From contig NW_019775859.1 of assembly GCF_001039355.2 (NCBI RefSeq), forward strand, positions 10,376-74,375: 64,000 bases of DNA, read 5' to 3'. Below are positions 1 through 11,093 of the stretch, in pieces. The notes under the pieces were generated by a model. It saw only the letters and a program-made list of their open reading frames with translations. It did no database searches and was not told the origin of the DNA. Position 1 is the stretch's first letter; the number at the start of each line of letters is the position of its first letter. The position numbers and the translations under genes are program-made. This stretch comes from Lingula anatina (Eukaryota > Brachiopoda > Lingulata > Lingulida > Lingulidae).

Positions 1-453
1 TTTCATTTTTTCATTGTTTCATATGTGAATGACGTCTGTTGTGATCTGGATGGGAATTAATTTGGATATCCCTTATTTTTAGATTTTCAATAAGTACTTA
101 ATTAAATATAGCCATCATCTACTAGATAAAATATGCCCTACTGCATCTTTAGTTATGTTATCAGTTATGAATATCCTCTGTAGAAATTTCACAATCTTAT
201 CATTAACCAGACACTCAAACATGCATTGATTGGGTTAAACTCCAGTTCAGCATTGAGGGACTGTTGTTACATTTTGTATTTGATAGAACTGATAGAACCC
301 TGTAGTCAGTATGACAAACATAAATACTTATTGTCTGAATTCTATTTATTTTTTAGAGGGGACTGAGAATAGAAAATTATATTGAGAATTTGATTCTTTC
401 AGTTTCTACCACAGAACTGCAAAAAAAAAAAAAAAAAGACAGCAAGCTGCAAA
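1..453. other. 5' flank of the acyltransferase gene
   Basis: No coding exon is visible here. The stretch ends in a run of 17 A (421-437) that lies 16 bases before the start codon. A polypyrimidine stretch followed by CAG near 400-413 could be a splice acceptor for a 5'UTR exon. No convincing TATA box was found, so the promoter is unplaced. Confidence 0.4.
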
Positions 454-2371
454 ATGGTGAAGATTTTAGGTATAGAACTTGCACCTCTGAGCATTCCACT
501 GGAGAGACGAATACAAACAGCCGTGGCACTTTACTGGACACTTACTTTTCTTCTGGAAGGATTTGGATGTCTTTTCTTACTGATATATCTCTGCTTCACA
601 AGGTTCTACTGGATTCCCTGCCTTTATCTTATTTGGTACATATATGACTATGACCAGGCAGCAAGGGGAGGCAGGAGATGTGAGTGGATTCGACGTTGGA
701 AAATTTGGGAATATTTCCGTGATTATTTCCCCGTGAAGTTGATCAAGACTGTAGATCTTCCTCCTGACAGGAACTATTTGTTTTGTTTTCACCCTCATGG
801 AGTGATGTGTGCTGGTGCTTTCTGTAATTTTGCCACTGCTGCCACTGGTTTCAGTGAACTGTTCCCAGGCTTGACGTCTTATCTGCTGGTATTGAAGGGA
901 CAGTTTCAGTTCCCTCTGCACAGAGAGTACTTTATGACTTCAGGTTTGTGATTTTTATAGAGTTTTCTTTTTTCCTGGCATAAATTATGTAAATTATTTA
1001 TTTATTTGGCAGATTTTTAGAAAATTAAGATGTTTGATTGGTTAATATAATAGCATCTTCTTTCTTCCTTTTTCAGTGGAAAAAAGCTTTCTTAGTGTGT
1101 CATGAAATTTTAATAATTATCTTACTGAATTTGCCATTGCACTGAATAATGTAAAACAAAGTAACAATCACAACTGTCTGATTGATGTTCATTTTGAATT
1201 AAATTACTGTTTTGAAAGGAAACAGAAAAAAAATTCTAAAAAAAACATACATTTGTATTCATTTTTAGGAGCCTGTGACTGTACCAAGGAGAGTTTGGAG
1301 TACCTGTTAACACACGGAAAGGGGAACGCCCCTGTCCTGGTGGTGGGTGGGGCACTGGAGGCCCTCAATGCTCACCCAGGAAAATACAGCCTCAACCTGA
1401 GTCATAGGAAGGGCTTCGTGCGCATGGCCATGAAACTTGGGTAAATGTCACCACTCTTAGGCAATTAAGATGCACCTTACTGCATTGAAACTTACAAAAA
1501 AGTATTTATTTATTACTTAAATTATTATAAATGCTAATATGATTTCATGATTTTTATTATAATTTATTTAATTTATTTCTGCACCTTTGAAAAAAATCAA
1601 AATCAAATTGGCTTTCAGTGATGATTACTGTGACTTTAATTGTGTTGACATATTCATAATTGTCTTGTCTTTCCAGTGTGCCATTGGTTCCAGTTTTCTC
1701 ATTTGGAGAGAATGACCTATTTGTACAGGTCAACAATCCCCCGGGATCCTTCCTGAGACGTCTCCAGGAGACCCTGATGAAGTACTGTGGCTTCAGTTTG
1801 CCTGCTTTTCATGGCAGAGGAGTGTTCAACTATACATTTGGTATAGTGCCCTTTAGGAAACCAGTCAATACTGTTGGTGAGGACAATGTATTATTGACAT
1901 AGAGAACTTTGGAGATTTTTTTTTTTTTTTTTTTTGAAATAGAGGCACACAAACATACAAGTAATATATGTAGTGATAAGTTTATCCACTAATTTTTCAA
2001 ACTTTTTTCTTTCAATCAAACTTTTCATTTCAGAATTTATAAGAAACTTAAAGTGAATTATCCTAAAGATAATAGTATATAAAATGATAAAAGTAAAAAA
2101 AATGTGAACTGGATATCATACACTCTTTATTTTCATGATAAAATCTCTGTCATCATTTCTCTCAAAGTGGTTAAGTAACCTGTAAGTAACATAATTTCTG
2201 CTTCTTTTCCTCACAGTTGGTAGACCCATTGAAGTAGAAAAGAACGAGAATCCAAGTAAAGAACAAGTTGAAGATGTACACGCCAAATACGTGGCTGCCC
2301 TGCAGCAGTTGTTTGAGGACAATAAGAAGCAGTATGGTCTGGATGAGATGCAGCATATAATAATACAGTAG
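454..2371 (+). CDS. MOGAT2: 2-acylglycerol O-acyltransferase 2-like (MOGAT/DGAT2 family), four exons, complete
   Basis: Exons 454-943, 1269-1440, 1677-1876 and 2217-2371 join in frame (phases 1, 2, 1; all GT-AG) to give 338 aa ending in TAG. This is close to animal MOGAT2 (about 334 aa) and shorter than DGAT2, which has a longer N-terminus. Visible features: a hydrophobic membrane hairpin at about residues 23-66; the family YFP motif at 91-93; the catalytic HPHG block at 113-116; the RKGFVRMA stretch leading to VPLVPVFSFGEND (about 222-234); and FHGRG near 275. The family makes diacylglycerol or triacylglycerol from monoacylglycerol or diacylglycerol and acyl-CoA at the endoplasmic reticulum. 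The start has a good context (AAA before, G after) and family-like sequence begins soon after it. The family is certain. MOGAT2 rather than MOGAT1, AWAT or DGAT2 is inferred from length and C-terminal resemblance, and invertebrate orthology may not be one to one. Confidence 0.9.
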
Positions 2372-2542
2372 GGGACAAAAGCTTTACGCGAGTTAAAAGT
2401 TATCCACATGGAGCGAGACCTTTTTTTTTTTTTTTTTTTTTTTTGTAATATGAAATATGCACAAAGTAGCATTGTGGCAAGGATTGCATTGCTATCTCAC
2501 CTAACACATTTAGATTGTCATATTGAAATAGATTCTTCACAT

Positions 2543-2548
2543 AATAAA
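2543..2548 (+). terminator. Proximal polyadenylation signal (AATAAA) of the acyltransferase gene
   Basis: AATAAA lies about 170 bases after the stop codon. A second AATAAA is at 3544-3549, so alternative 3' ends are possible. A T24 run (2421-2444) sits inside the short 3'UTR. No cleavage site can be proved from sequence. Confidence 0.4.
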
Positions 2549-2599
2549 GGAAAGTGCTATTTTCAATGGATTCGGGGTAAGATTTTTTTTTCTTTTACC

Positions 2600-4685
2600 C
2601 AGGCCCATACCCGTAAGTTATACTAATAGGCATAAAAATTTAGTGCTTGCAACTTAAGTGGAGAAATTATCAAGTAGGTAGAGGATAATCAAGTAGACAG
2701 CTGGAAAATAATAAAAAAAAAACACTCTGTACCATCTAGGTAGTATTTCAATAAATATTTGATTTTTGTCTTGCAAGTTAAAAAAAACCAGCATTGCCTT
2801 CAATAAATTGTAAAAAAAGTTAAGTGAGATGAAAGGGTTTGTTGACACCCACTGGTATATCCCAGAATTAAGGTGCTCGTTGAAATAACGTGCTGTTTGT
2901 GTGTTGAGTTAAAATTTTGTCTGTTCTATGAAAAAAGGAGAACATTATGTGATAATTTTAATGTCCCCCAGTTTCTTTAAAAATTTAGAGTTAAACAGTT
3001 TTTGCCATTATATTTGCCATTGTCATACAGTTAATGGTTTGTGATAGGAATTTCAAACTGCTCAAAAACTGGACTGAACTAAGTTTTCTTAGTATTGTTG
3101 TGAACAGGAGTTTAATCATAAAGAAGTATATGTTATCCAATTTGATAGTATTTTTGATATAGATAAAATGTATATTTTTACTAAATAGATAAACTGAAAC
3201 TGCCATTAAAGGAAAATTATGCTACTTATGGAAAGGATGTCCATTTTCCCCATTGTTGCCATTATTGTGTTCATTCTGACTTAAGAAGTTGAATTTTGTT
3301 GAAGCATTTGTGAGATTTTTGTGTAAACATTTATTGTTGCTGATTTTGTGAATGTACACTTTTATTTTGATTATGGAATGATATAAGCAAGTGATACTTC
3401 TTCATCTGAGTATGAGTAATTTGCACAAATTAAACTCGTCAGTGATTTTTGTCAACTTTGTATATTGTCATAAATCCACCATGAAGCTCTTGCTTTTACT
3501 GCACTGGTGTAATATCTACACATAAAATCAAAATGATATTTGAAATAAAACAATAATAATTAAAAGCTCTGTCACAGTACTGATTTATTGATCATGTATA
3601 TTTAACTACAGAGTGACTTTCATGGATTTTCTGTTGTTTTAAATATTCCAAGGTTCTTTACATACACCCTGTGTTCCTTCTCCAGTTCTTTTGTCATATA
3701 AGTATCAGATGTGTACTGCCCTGCTTCTGAGCTTGGTGCTGATATTACTACAATTGAAATCCAAGGAAGGCATGAAGTTACGAAAATTAATGGAATAAAT
3801 AATAGTAATAAAAAGCAACATTACAATATGTTTTTCATGCCATTTTTTGCCATGATTTTGTTTTTGTTCATTCACTGGATGTTTAAATACTAATAAGCTT
3901 ATAATAATGACAAAAGGTCTTTTCAAAATTATCGTCTGCTTCGCTCTTGCTGCAAACAATTACCATGTTCTTTAAAACATAACGCAACTTGATTTGTGAA
4001 AATAATGGCGTCCCTGAATACCAATCTTAATTCCTGAATGCGTATCGTGGAGACTAGTTGGCGTCTGTTCTCCCAGGATAGCCATTACATTTGCCATTGG
4101 CATACATTTGGGGTGATGATTTAAAAATCTAAATCCTGACAGAGATGCGCCTGGGTGAGTACGAGACGCATCACGCATCAGAGTCCTCACGGTGCAAGGA
4201 TGTTCTTTTTAAATTCGTAATTTCAGAATAAGATGCGAAAATAAATTGATGGAAATATCAAATAAAAAGTGCAGACTATTGCAGACGAGCGGAAAAGGCA
4301 AACATCTACAGTGTAACGATATGTCTACGGTCCGTTTGAATAGGTTTATAAATATAAGAATGTTAGAATTTTCAGACTTCGGAGAAAAAAATTAAAATCA
4401 GTGTACCGATTAAAATCTTATTGTTTCCCTTAAATTGTGTAAATTTCTTTTTTCTTTAATTATTTTAGTTCTAACATCAGTTTCATAGGGTCTGTTGATT
4501 CTTAAGCTTTAAGTTTGGCAAGGTGCATTCAGGAATATGCCAAAAAAATTTCATAATTTTTAAAAACTTTCTTCAGTCTCAAAAAAATTCACACTGTTAA
4601 TACATTTATCCAATCAATTTTATCGTTTATATATTTTATCATTTATCTAATTATTAATTTTCTGGCGTTATCATGAACGTCGTTC
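2600..4685. other. Non-coding AT-rich spacer between acyltransferase and arrestin
   Basis: The first part is probably long 3'UTR of the plus-strand acyltransferase gene, up to the AATAAA at 3544. The last few hundred bases are probably 3'UTR of the minus-strand arrestin, where TTTAAT at 4455-4460 reads ATTAAA on the minus strand. The short open frames here have no recognisable domain and no splice context, and I see no gene in them. Confidence 0.5.
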
Positions 4686-7600
4686 CTACAGCATTTTTAC
4701 ACGATCCTTGTTTCGCACGCCAGCTCCGGGAGAACCCGACCATGGCTGATAAACTTTCCATCCTTCAGACATACTGGTTTCTTTGTACGTGGTGCGGTAG
4801 AGGCACATCTGTAGCATAGAAAAAGCGTTCACCAGAGGAACAGCGTCGCACACCACGTTGGCCGGAGGTGGGTAGGGCGACCGAGGTTTTTTCTTTTGGT
4901 ATGTGGGACGGTTGTTCTGACTCCATTCTGTTGGTCCCAAGACTATCGGCACCAGTGTCTGGAAGGTTTTAGAGAAATGTTGTGAAAAAAAAATCTCAGC
5001 ATTTATAAAAGTTTTATGCTGTGTATATTATAACAGAATTTTGGGAATCGGATCTGCAAAATTGCTCACATTTTTAGTTGGCAAAGTGAGTACATTACTT
5101 GTTACTTTATTCATCACCGTACCATGGGTGAGAGGAAAGAATTGACAAGGCAAATGCAGCTTTGATACAATCGGCAATCCTCGGCTCATTCCGCAAGCTC
5201 CATACTGACATTGTCGAGTGCGGAGACATCCGAGTAGTTCCGAGTGGCTTTGATATTCAGATGAGTTTAAACGAAGTTAACAACAACAACAATAAATAAA
5301 TAAATAGACGCCATAATTTCATAATCAACAATAATGCTAATAATGAAATTTACTTAACTAATAGAAGCACATAAAATATAGATAAATAAAAAAATTGCAC
5401 ACTAACAAATAAAGATAATAAAGTATAAAAACAAGCATGTTTTGCACAACGGGGATGTATTGCTTTATGAATTCACCTGTATGAACAACACGTACAGAGA
5501 GAGAGACCTGTACCTTAGCCTTTTAACCAATTCTATCTGACAAAGTAACAAACATTTTTTCAGGTGCTTGGATCATGAATCTCATTACAAGAAATAAAAA
5601 AATCTTGAAAACAACGGGAGCTAATAGTGAAAATAAGCTTTAAAAAACGCAAAAATATTTAGTAAAATATGGAACACCGGCTTACTAATTTTATCTATTT
5701 GAAATAATTATTCTAAAACTTTTTTTAATTCATTTTTTTTTCTCATTGGTCCCCTGATGGCTATGTGTCAAACTGCATGGAGTCATACTCATGATGTTAC
5801 AGTCAAACAGTCCTCTCCAGATCTGTAAATTATTACCCCCCATTTACTATGAAAGTTGTGTTTGATGAACGGGCTTGATTCGATAAAATACCTGTCTGAT
5901 ATTTTAACACTAGTTGTCATAATTTTAAAAACCACAGCGTTGTTAATAAATCAATTCTCCATTGTGGGAAACCCACAAATCACCATACAAATAGTGCAGT
6001 AAATTTCGCCTAGGCTAACCACACTTTAAGTTAATGTCTTAACATAAAAAACGGAGACCTTATAGTGATCAAATGCAGTACTATAGGTATAGTATTATAG
6101 GTATAGAGGTAAAGAATCGATGTACATGTACCAGTGCTATATTCTAAGTTTAATCCTGCTGTTTAAAAAGTTTTTGTAATGGCTGATTTTAAATGTCCAT
6201 ACACGACTTCGTTCCAGAACTCTTTTTACTCTGATAAAACCTTTAACCGGCGCACGTGCATTTTAGCGATTCAGTTTAAGAGATACACAGTTTATCTTGT
6301 AGTAATGTGCTCTGGTGTCTGGTTAACAGGTGTCTACCCACCGAAGCATGGAGAAATATACAGCATCGACTTGTAAATCGTCTTCCTCTTCATCTGCCTG
6401 TCACCGGCACCGTAATTTGGTTCTTATTTTAGTTCTCCCCACCTCTCTCCCTCTGACATAATTTTACGGTTACGGTAGTTATATCTATTGTGTTTTATTG
6501 ATCAGATTGCCCTGGTTATTTATACCTATAGGCCTATATCTCTTATTTGTATAATATATACATAATCAAAGTAATTCCTCACCCTCCCCCCAAGACGGAT
6601 CTAAGATATTTCTGTAAGAAAGGTGGGAAGAGACAGTCGCCTCCTTTTTACAAAGCCTTATGCGATAAATAAATAAATAAATAAATAAATATAGGAGATC
6701 TCATTTATCTGTACTCACCTTCCGTCTAGACCATCCCAAGCCGCTTCGTCGCTTAGTGGAGCACTCTAGTATATAGCCAATCTCCACACGCTCGGCCGCA
6801 GGGTCATTGGGAACTACACACGGTTCCAATTCCTTCGGGAACTTTAACCATACAAAAGACAGTCCACGTATATCAGATTTGGGCTTTCCGATCACAAACT
6901 CCGCCAGTAGGGAATGATCTGATATCCGTAACTCGTTCGCCAGTCTGAAGTTAACAATCTGGTAAAATTTGCATTTGATTTCCCTCTTAGAGAGTCGGTG
7001 TCCTATGGGTATCAGCGCTACTTCGTCTCTCTCGGGGACCCGCACCGACTCAATGAGCAATTTCTCTGAGCTGGCCGGGCAACACGCGAGTCCAGTGCAA
7101 CAGAATTCGGTGCTGGAATCGGCTGTAACTTCGCCATACTTAAATATAGTAGAATCCAAACAACGCTGAACAAGAAAATACACTTTGGGCGTGGTCATAA
7201 TTCTGGCACCGCTTGGTAGAGAGAGTTCAGCCACAGCGTAGTATACGACGCTGACCCTTTGCTGACCATTTGAGGACACATAGGTCATGGAGCTGGGGAT
7301 GTCATCGGGCAGAGTGAACTGGAACGGTAAAGGTGCCCGGACCGCTATTTGTCCGAAGTCAAAGGACAGGCTCAAGACGTGCTCGCCCTGCGCGTACACC
7401 TCGCGCGTACGCTTCGATTTCCGAAACATCGTGGTGGGCTCCTGCAAGATGACGTACTCCCCCAGAACTTTAATCTTCACTCTGACGTCACACGGGTGAC
7501 ACAGGTCAAGCATCACGTGACCCGTGATGACGTCACCCGGATGATGCAGGTAGTACTCAGACAGGATGCCCTGGGAGTTGTGTGAAGTGAGCGTGTTTTC

Positions 7601-7939
7601 CGCGTTTAGTTTGAGCAGGTAGCTCGCGGGTGTGTCGATATAAGGGACTTGGACTACCCACTCCGGGATGTGACCGGCGATGTTGAGGTCGAAAGACTTC
7701 ACAAGGTGGCCGAATTTACCTCTATAAGGCGGCGGCGGCGGCGTAACGCGTATTTCGGGGGGACTGGGCTGGCCTGGGCGACGGCAATATTTGAAAAAGT
7801 CCCCGGAAAGAGCATTTGAAGAGAGGTTCAGATTTCCGCCTGGAGTGTTGCGGTTTAACGTTGGTGATTTTTCCGTCATTTCTGCGACGGGATGGACGTT
7901 TTGGTACGCGCCTTGAGGTCGGTTGCAATATTTCATCAT
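4686..7939 (-). CDS. Alpha-arrestin (arrestin domain-containing protein), two exons, complete
   Basis: Exon 1 is 7939-6719 (407 codons, donor AAG|GTGAGT) and exon 2 is 4958-4686 (90 codons plus TAG). Both boundaries are phase 0, giving 497 aa. An in-frame TGA at 7957-7955 lies just upstream of the first ATG, which supports the start; a second ATG follows at once. The N-terminal 120 residues are proline-rich and contain PPPPPY (67-72), a PPxY-type site for WW domains. An arrestin_N-like beta-sandwich follows at about 120-275 (HHPGDVITGHVMLDL, then FDFGQIAVRAPLPFQFTLPDDIPSS). The arrestin_C-like half begins near 305 and ends across the splice junction in LVPIVLG, which matches the closing strand of that domain and confirms the join. 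Alpha-arrestins act as adaptors linking membrane cargo to NEDD4-type ubiquitin ligases. The cargo here is unknown, and the orthologue (ARRDC or other) cannot be assigned. Confidence 0.85.
4959..6718 (-). other. Intron of the alpha-arrestin gene
   Basis: A 1.76-kb AT-rich intron with donor GTGAGT (6718-6713) and acceptor TTCCAG. A (ATAA)n run at 6665-6690 sits just inside the donor. I see no additional exon, and the phase-0 join yields a continuous arrestin_C domain without one. Confidence 0.7.
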
Positions 7940-7957
7940 TTTCGTCTTTAACAATCA

Positions 7958-8900
7958 GTAACAATTAAAATGTGGGGTTGTTCTATTTCTTCTCATGTAT
8001 ATTGTACACCGTGATGCCTTCAGACATGTACCTCCTGTCTTCAACCATCAGTGTTGTGTGTTCCTCATCATTTTTCATTCTCAGAAAAGTTTGACTTCAT
8101 CGATTGCATGTCAAAAGCAATTTGCTATCAGATCACGCCAAGGAGTGAAATTCATGTCAGGGATGAAAGATGACAAATTCAGTGAAATATAATGTTGAAA
8201 TATACTGTATCTAGCCAAACTCTATCCAACAATATTCTCCTTTTCTTTCAATATTTGAAGTACTGTTTAATTTACTCTAGGCGGTCGTTGGTAATTATTA
8301 CTCACAAGTCCCCAGTGGCATGAAAATAGACTTGTCCGCGGCGAGCAAGGGATCGATTCACAGTAGTCACCGGCTCTGTCGCGATGTCCCAGTGGCTTCA
8401 GATAAAGTACTGACTTTCTGTGAATATATTGAGTAGGCCAATCAAAATAGCAACGTTCTGCACATTTAGAAAGCAGTGTGCAAAATGTAAACAGTCAGTG
8501 CACAGCGTTACATGTTCTCTGCGATAAAGTCCCCTCTCTGGAGTGAATGTTTAATTATAACAGTCCGTACTTTAAATTTCAAATGTCGTATTCAGTCTGT
8601 GACAGTCTTAACGACCCATCAGGACGCTGAATAAAACGCTTTATTCATCCCAGGTTGATCCAAGTGTCACATTAATTTTAAAGTTGACATGTAAAACAGG
8701 TCGAGCATTGCGCGTTAATTGTGTCAATGTGGTGAAACCCTTAATGCAATGACACCTAGCTAGCATATACATATATACAGATCGTGTCAAATGCTGTTCC
8801 TCGTTTTAGCTCGGGGTTGCCTAGAGATACATATCGACTGCTATCACTACACTTTGAGGGAGGGGGCGCCACTTGGTGACGAGGTAAAGATCCAGACACG
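7958..8900. other. Upstream flank of the arrestin gene
   Basis: This should contain the arrestin promoter and 5'UTR on the minus strand. No TATA box or other promoter element could be placed with confidence. No coding exon is seen on either strand. Confidence 0.3.
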
Positions 8901-8904
8901 ACCT

Positions 8905-9118
8905 AGACCCCATTCCCACAGGTTTTAGATCGATCTACCCCCGTAGGGAGTCTCACTAGATTACTGTCAGCTTAGCCGGCTTAAATGTCTGTCCCATCAA
9001 CTAAAAGCTGAAAGGGGGTAATTAACTTCCGTGCGCGGTCGGCTGACAGCAATTTAGCGTGAACCCCCAGGGAGTTAGGTCGATCTAGTTGGATCGATCT
9101 AAATCTCTGGGAATGCTC
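8905..9118. mobile_element. MITE-like inverted-repeat element, GATCGATC family, copy 1
   Basis: The two ends are imperfect inverted repeats over roughly 80-90 bases. Each arm has an outer CATTCCCA block, then TAGATCGATC, and then a block ending in CTGTCAGC (left) or its complement GCTGACAG (right). The centre has no coding capacity. Diverged relatives with the same order of blocks lie at 25298-25528 and 30529-30758. The layout fits a non-autonomous DNA transposon; superfamily and target-site duplication are not clear. Confidence 0.7.
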
Positions 9119-11093
9119 TCTAAGAGAAGCGTGTTTCTGAGATACGCTCGCATTGTCTATTTAGATCAAATGTAGAGCATAATTTGTCTCCCCGACTTGT
9201 GCCAATATTATGTCGTGTCGCATAGAGGGCGCCCGGCAAGAGGTCATGTAGACCACTATAGTTTTAGGCCATTTAGACCACCAAACAGCAGTTGCCCTAA
9301 ATTCCTTCCATATAAGCGTTTGCACGGAAGCCCTACCTGACAGAGAGAATAGACATGACTATCCCATTTATTCATTTATTTTCTTATTTTTTTGTTTCGT
9401 ATGAATTATTTTAAAAAAAATCCTGGCACTGCAACGTCCCGTGAGCTAGTAATATTACTTTCTAACTGGTATTCCTAGCTTGGGAATATACTAGTACTGC
9501 AACACGTCAAGCTACGCCTTAAACAGTTTTACTGGCAAAATTGTGGTCCAGCGTACTTTCAATAGGTGTCAACAATATCTCTTATGTCCACGTTGTTCCA
9601 CCAAACTGATGAATGGCTATTAGTAAAATCACTGGCCTTATGCTCAAATAATGTTTTTTAATTCAAGAGTATTTGGTGCAGCGATGCAAAAACTGGGGTA
9701 TGTATAAAAAGAATGCATTTTCAGTCCTGACTACTGAAATATATAAGACATATTGTGTTGGAAGTGCACTCTATACTGAAAAGAGGAGACGTGTGTTATT
9801 TGTGTGAGTTTTTCAAAAACTTTATGATTTTATGGGTTCTGACCGTCTCTCTCTCTCTCTCTCTCTCTCAAGTTCTGCTAACATAGGTGGATATACCGTA
9901 CATCACATGTGTAACAATAGTGCCACGCCTGTCGTGAATGAATATTCGTATTTCTTCAAGTAGTTTTCAAGTGTTTTAGACTACACCACGCCCGAATACT
10001 TTCAGTCCTTTTTAATTTTCCGTCATTTATAAACGAACATAATTCATTCGCATTTCTTCACTTTTGTTCAGGTAAATATTTAAAAAATGAATTCTGTGAA
10101 ATAACACACGTAGAATACATGACACAAGATATCAACAGATAGAAATACAACAGACTCCGCATACCTCGTCACATCTTATTTTAAATTATCTTTATCTCCA
10201 ACAAATCTAGTGGATCAGATTTTTCCCTTTGGTGTTTTTTTTAGTTTAAAAGTATATGAACGTTGCCCACCTCAAATCTCTGCGAAACTTGAATAATTTG
10301 TTCTGTCCCCAAGTGCCAGAGTTTGCGCAATATACTGTACAAAATATGAATAGTTTCACAATTAAGTTACGACTTTCACCCAGTCATAAACTGGTGATAA
10401 CATTGCCACTTTTTAAATACTTGTTTATAACGAACTCGACAAAAAAGCAATATTTTACGCAATATTAATGCGGAAAAACTACTAACAAAAAACAACGTTT
10501 CTACTGACATTAACATGTTCGGCGATTACTTAACTACAACATCACTTAAGCCTAAAACGAAATTAAAATCATGGTTGCCCGAGGCTATACCGTGAGGGCA
10601 CCTAAGACTCATTAGTGGCCGCATCATATTATTTCATTATTTCCCTGCATGCCCTGAGCGTACCAACAACCCTACTGACATCAGCTCATCAACCATTAAT
10701 TACAATAACAACGTGTTGGTTGCGTAAAACCGAACGTCGCCATAGCAGTGCCCGTGAAAAGGTGCGCACGAACACGCTTTCATATTAACACACCTTCATT
10801 TATCTTTAAAACTTTAAAGTATCTGTCTATGATACACTTTCAAAATCGATCACGGATTGCCCATCACGCATCTGGGTGTTGAGTGATGAAATGGACAGCG
10901 TGTTGTGAAGAAGCTGTCTTCCAAGTCAGTGTTGTCAACCGGCTCCAAACAATACCTTTTCCCTTTTCACACATGGTATTTATCCACAAACAATGAACCT
11001 ACCCAACAGCAAGCCATCCAAGTTGAATGATTTTCGCCTTACCCGAGCCATATCATATTATACTGAGGTAAAACCCTCATCCTTGGCTATATA
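9119..11093. other. Non-coding spacer with a (TC)n microsatellite
   Basis: A (TC)n run lies at 9846-9869. The rest is AT-rich with no supported gene on either strand. The end nearest 11.1 kb should be the 3'UTR and downstream flank of the minus-strand CUB-like gene. Confidence 0.5.

Noticed and set aside
577-921. Minus-strand open frame of 114 codons
   Set aside because: It is the antisense shadow of acyltransferase exon 1.
9240-10720. Search for tRNA or other structured RNA genes in the gene-free parts
   Set aside because: No tRNA-like B box with a matching acceptor stem was seen; this was by eye only.
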